Source: Bog-159 sp049511415 | GTDB lineage: Bacteria; Acidobacteriota; Terriglobia; Bryobacterales; Bryobacteraceae | Direction: 5' to 3' | DNA length: 35,715 bases | NCBI GenBank assembly: GCA_049511415.1 | Contig: JBEKYC010000072.1 | Coordinates: 1-35,715 of the forward strand | In this document: positions 34,029-35,715 of the stretch, piece after piece | How the letters are laid out: each line of letters opens with the position of its first letter | How positions within the stretch are numbered: the stretch's first letter is position 1 | The notes under the pieces: model-generated | The model's input: the letters and a program-made list of their open reading frames with translations, nothing else | Databases searched by the model: none | Told to the model about the DNA's origin: nothing | Program-made: the position numbers and the translations under genes

Positions 34029-35036
34029 CTATTTTGCGCTCGGGCTGTCGTCGGCCTGCAGGTCGCCAAGAGCGTATTGGATTCCCGCCAGCATGTGCGC
34101 CACAAAGGGCCGCAAGTAGTAAATCTTCTCATCGTGACCGTGCGCCTCGTAGAAGACCCGGCCATTGCCGACGCGCTGGATGTAGCTCAACGCGTAGTCG
34201 CCGTCGGTGCGCTTGGTGGCCGCCGGCTCCTTGGCTTTGTCTTCCGCGCTCATCCGCGCGTAGTTGATACTGGTCAGGACATGCACGCGCTTGCGGCTGA
34301 AAGAGTCCTGCGCGAACGTGTAGGTCTCGTCGACCATCTCGAAACCACGGGCGGGGAACATGGCGGTCAGCGGACTCCGCGGATCGTCGACCTTGACCGG
34401 GATCAGGGTCGGGTAGGTCCAATGGAACTTAAAGAAGCCGCCGATCATTTCGTTGAACTCGGGCCAGGAGCCGGTGAGCGTCGGGGCATTGGTATGGTAG
34501 CTATCGGTAGCGGCGTGGATGCCGGCCAGACCCTTTCCGCTTTTGACGAAGTCAAGGAGCGCCTGCCTGCGAAGGTCCGTGGCAGCCTTGTCGTTCGGGT
34601 CATCCAGGAATTCGCCGGTGGTGCTGGCGAGGAAGATGGCATCATATTGCTTCAGATTCTCCGGCGTGATCGCAGCCGCGTTGTAGGTGATGGTGGTCAT
34701 CCAGGCGCCGGTCTTGTCTCCCAGGTATTCCACCATCTTCGCCGCCAGCGGGATGGAGGTGTGCACCCAGCCGACGGCCCGGCCCAGGACCAGCACACGG
34801 CGCAGGGTCTGGGGCGTTGCATAGGGCTTGTCCGGCAGTGCTGCCATCATGGCCGAGATATCGGCCGGATTGGCAAATTGTTTCTGTGGACAGCCGCGGG
34901 TGAAGCCCCCGCTAAAGCCTTCCGCGGGGCAGGCCGCGGGCTTCGCGGCAGCCACTGCCGTCTGGGCCAACCCTGCCGGGACGATGAGTACCATGGCGGC
35001 TAATGCCGCACCCATTCCGAATGTTTTCATTTTCAT
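34029..35036 (-). CDS. Exported ThuA-domain protein
   Basis: A 335-residue protein. The signal peptide MKMKTFGMGAALAAMVLIVP ends around AGLAQ; ATG 35036 is preferred over an upstream frame extension because AAGGAG lies before it and the signal peptide begins there. The ThuA-like fold (class I glutamine-amidotransferase-like) is seen in VLVLGRAVGWVHTSIPLAAK, YDAIFLASTTGEFL, LLDFVKSGKGLAGIHAATDS, WPEFNEMIGGFFKFHW and GRVFYEAHGHDEKIYYLRPF. ThuA domains occur in trehalose/sugar metabolism and in secreted glycoside-degradation proteins; export here points to polysaccharide-related work, but the reaction is unknown. A Cys-containing segment (PAACPAEGFSGGFTRGCPQK) follows the signal peptide. Confidence 0.92.
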   Translation of the reverse strand: MKMKTFGMGAALAAMVLIVPAGLAQTAVAAAKPAACPAEGFSGGFTRGCPQKQFANPADISAMMAALPDKPYATPQTLRRVLVLGRAVGWVHTSIPLAAKMVEYLGDKTGAWMTTITYNAAAITPENLKQYDAIFLASTTGEFLDDPNDKAATDLRRQALLDFVKSGKGLAGIHAATDSYHTNAPTLTGSWPEFNEMIGGFFKFHWTYPTLIPVKVDDPRSPLTAMFPARGFEMVDETYTFAQDSFSRKRVHVLTSINYARMSAEDKAKEPAATKRTDGDYALSYIQRVGNGRVFYEAHGHDEKIYYLRPFVAHMLAGIQYALGDLQADDSPSAK

Positions 35037-35128
35037 GACCGGATGTTTTCTCCTTGGATCGCAGCCTGACGAAAGCGTAATTATATCCCGCCGCATCCGC
35101 TTCGCCGCGCTATGCCAGCATGGTACAC

Positions 35129-35715
35129 ATGATTCGCGTGCAATCTCTGCGGGCGCGCGCGGTGCGTGTCCCTATGGCCTCTCCGCATCAAACCGCGAGC
35201 GGGACTGTGGTTGAGTCGCCGCTGGTACTGACAGACGTGGTCACGGACCAGGGTGTGGTGGGCCACGGCATGGTCTTCACCTACACGGGAGCGGCGCTCA
35301 AACCCACCGCGGATCTGATCCAAAACCTGGCGCCGCTGGTTGCAGGCGAGGTCCTGGCGCCGGCGGCCATCGAGCACAAACTCGCCGGCCGCTTCCGCCT
35401 GCTGGGAACGCAGGGGCTGGTGGGGATGGCACTCTCCGGGATCGACATGGCGTTATGGGACGCGCTGGCCCGGGTGCATAATGTCTCGTTGCTGGCGTTG
35501 CTGGGTGGCGTGGCGCGGCCGCTGCCGGCGTACGGAGCTGTCGGGTACGATGGCGCGGTGGAATCGGCGAAGGCCGCCGAGGATTGGGCGCGGCGCGGAT
35601 TTACCGGCGTCAAGGCGAAGATTGGTTACGCCACCGCCGTCGGCCCGAACGTGGCGATCATGGTGGATTACAATCAGTCGCTCACGCCAGCCGATGCGGT
35701 CGAGCGGCTGCGGCA
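35129..35715 (+). CDS. Mandelate racemase / muconate lactonizing family protein (3' end outside window), with apparent internal deletion
   Basis: The first 195 codons of an enolase-superfamily enzyme. The N-terminal capping domain has TASGTVVESPLVLTDVVTDQ and the barrel begins near LVGMALSGIDMALWDALAR. The KxK pair that abstracts the substrate proton is present (K162, K164 in GVKAKIGY) and the first metal ligand follows (D180 in MVDYNQS), as in mandelate racemase. However, only two residues (AT) join KIGY to AVG, where mandelate racemase has about fifteen, so most of the first barrel helix is missing. The start ATG 35129 has no strong ribosome binding site. It is divergent from the ThuA gene. 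Confidence 0.85.
   Translation, partial: MIRVQSLRARAVRVPMASPHQTASGTVVESPLVLTDVVTDQGVVGHGMVFTYTGAALKPTADLIQNLAPLVAGEVLAPAAIEHKLAGRFRLLGTQGLVGMALSGIDMALWDALARVHNVSLLALLGGVARPLPAYGAVGYDGAVESAKAAEDWARRGFTGVKAKIGYATAVGPNVAIMVDYNQSLTPADAVERLR

Overview
The window is GC-rich, densely packed bacterial chromosome, most like an Acidobacteriota genome of the Solibacter/Bryobacter type. The grounds are a protein built from tandem GloVer-type repeats, a Tat-exported DUF362 protein, a ThuA-domain protein, an LVIVD-like secreted protein and large multi-domain c-di-GMP proteins. This is inference from gene content; no rRNA or marker gene is present. I see no tRNA, rRNA, CRISPR array, prophage, transposase or integrase.

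Layout. 1-709 (minus): YqeY-like protein coupled by an ATGA overlap to the start of an OPT-family peptide transporter that runs off the left edge. 735-775: a REP-like double hairpin. 928-3211 (plus): a 14-repeat GloVer protein gene broken by a one-base frameshift and an amber codon. 3716-9326 (plus): an amino-acid block of cysK and epsC (cysteine from serine), then a class V aminotransferase overlapping serA (serine from 3-phosphoglycerate). Between the two pairs, 5602-6567 holds two diverged copies of a ~118-bp repeat around a decayed HXXEE-type gene. 9329-11352 (minus): DUF362 protein and an exported protein of unknown function. 11383-18666: a c-di-GMP signalling group, with a membrane PAS(x4)-GGDEF-EAL protein whose GGDEF motif is degenerate, a divergent periplasmic-sensor diguanylate cyclase with intact GGDEF and I-site, and a stand-alone receiver protein. 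18894-22721 (plus): exported serine hydrolase, alpha/beta-hydrolase lipoprotein, zwf.

22744-31788 is the most coherent system. It has an OmpR-type response regulator and a histidine kinase on the minus strand, separated by a plus-strand gene for a small exported propeller-like protein. Divergent from the regulator is a four-gene operon: DUF190 protein, TolC-like outer membrane protein, periplasmic adaptor and RND permease. Direct repeats of a CTTCAG-like half-site with 11-bp period, arranged like a PmrA box, lie in both intergenic regions. The two in the regulator/DUF190 region each sit 22-23 bp upstream of a -10-like hexamer, one facing each way. I infer one autoregulated efflux regulon that also covers the propeller gene.

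31827-35715: an exported DUF4185-like propeller protein (minus), a DUF5996 protein (plus), an exported ThuA protein (minus), and the 5' part of a mandelate-racemase-type enolase-superfamily gene (plus) that appears to lack about 13 residues of its barrel domain.
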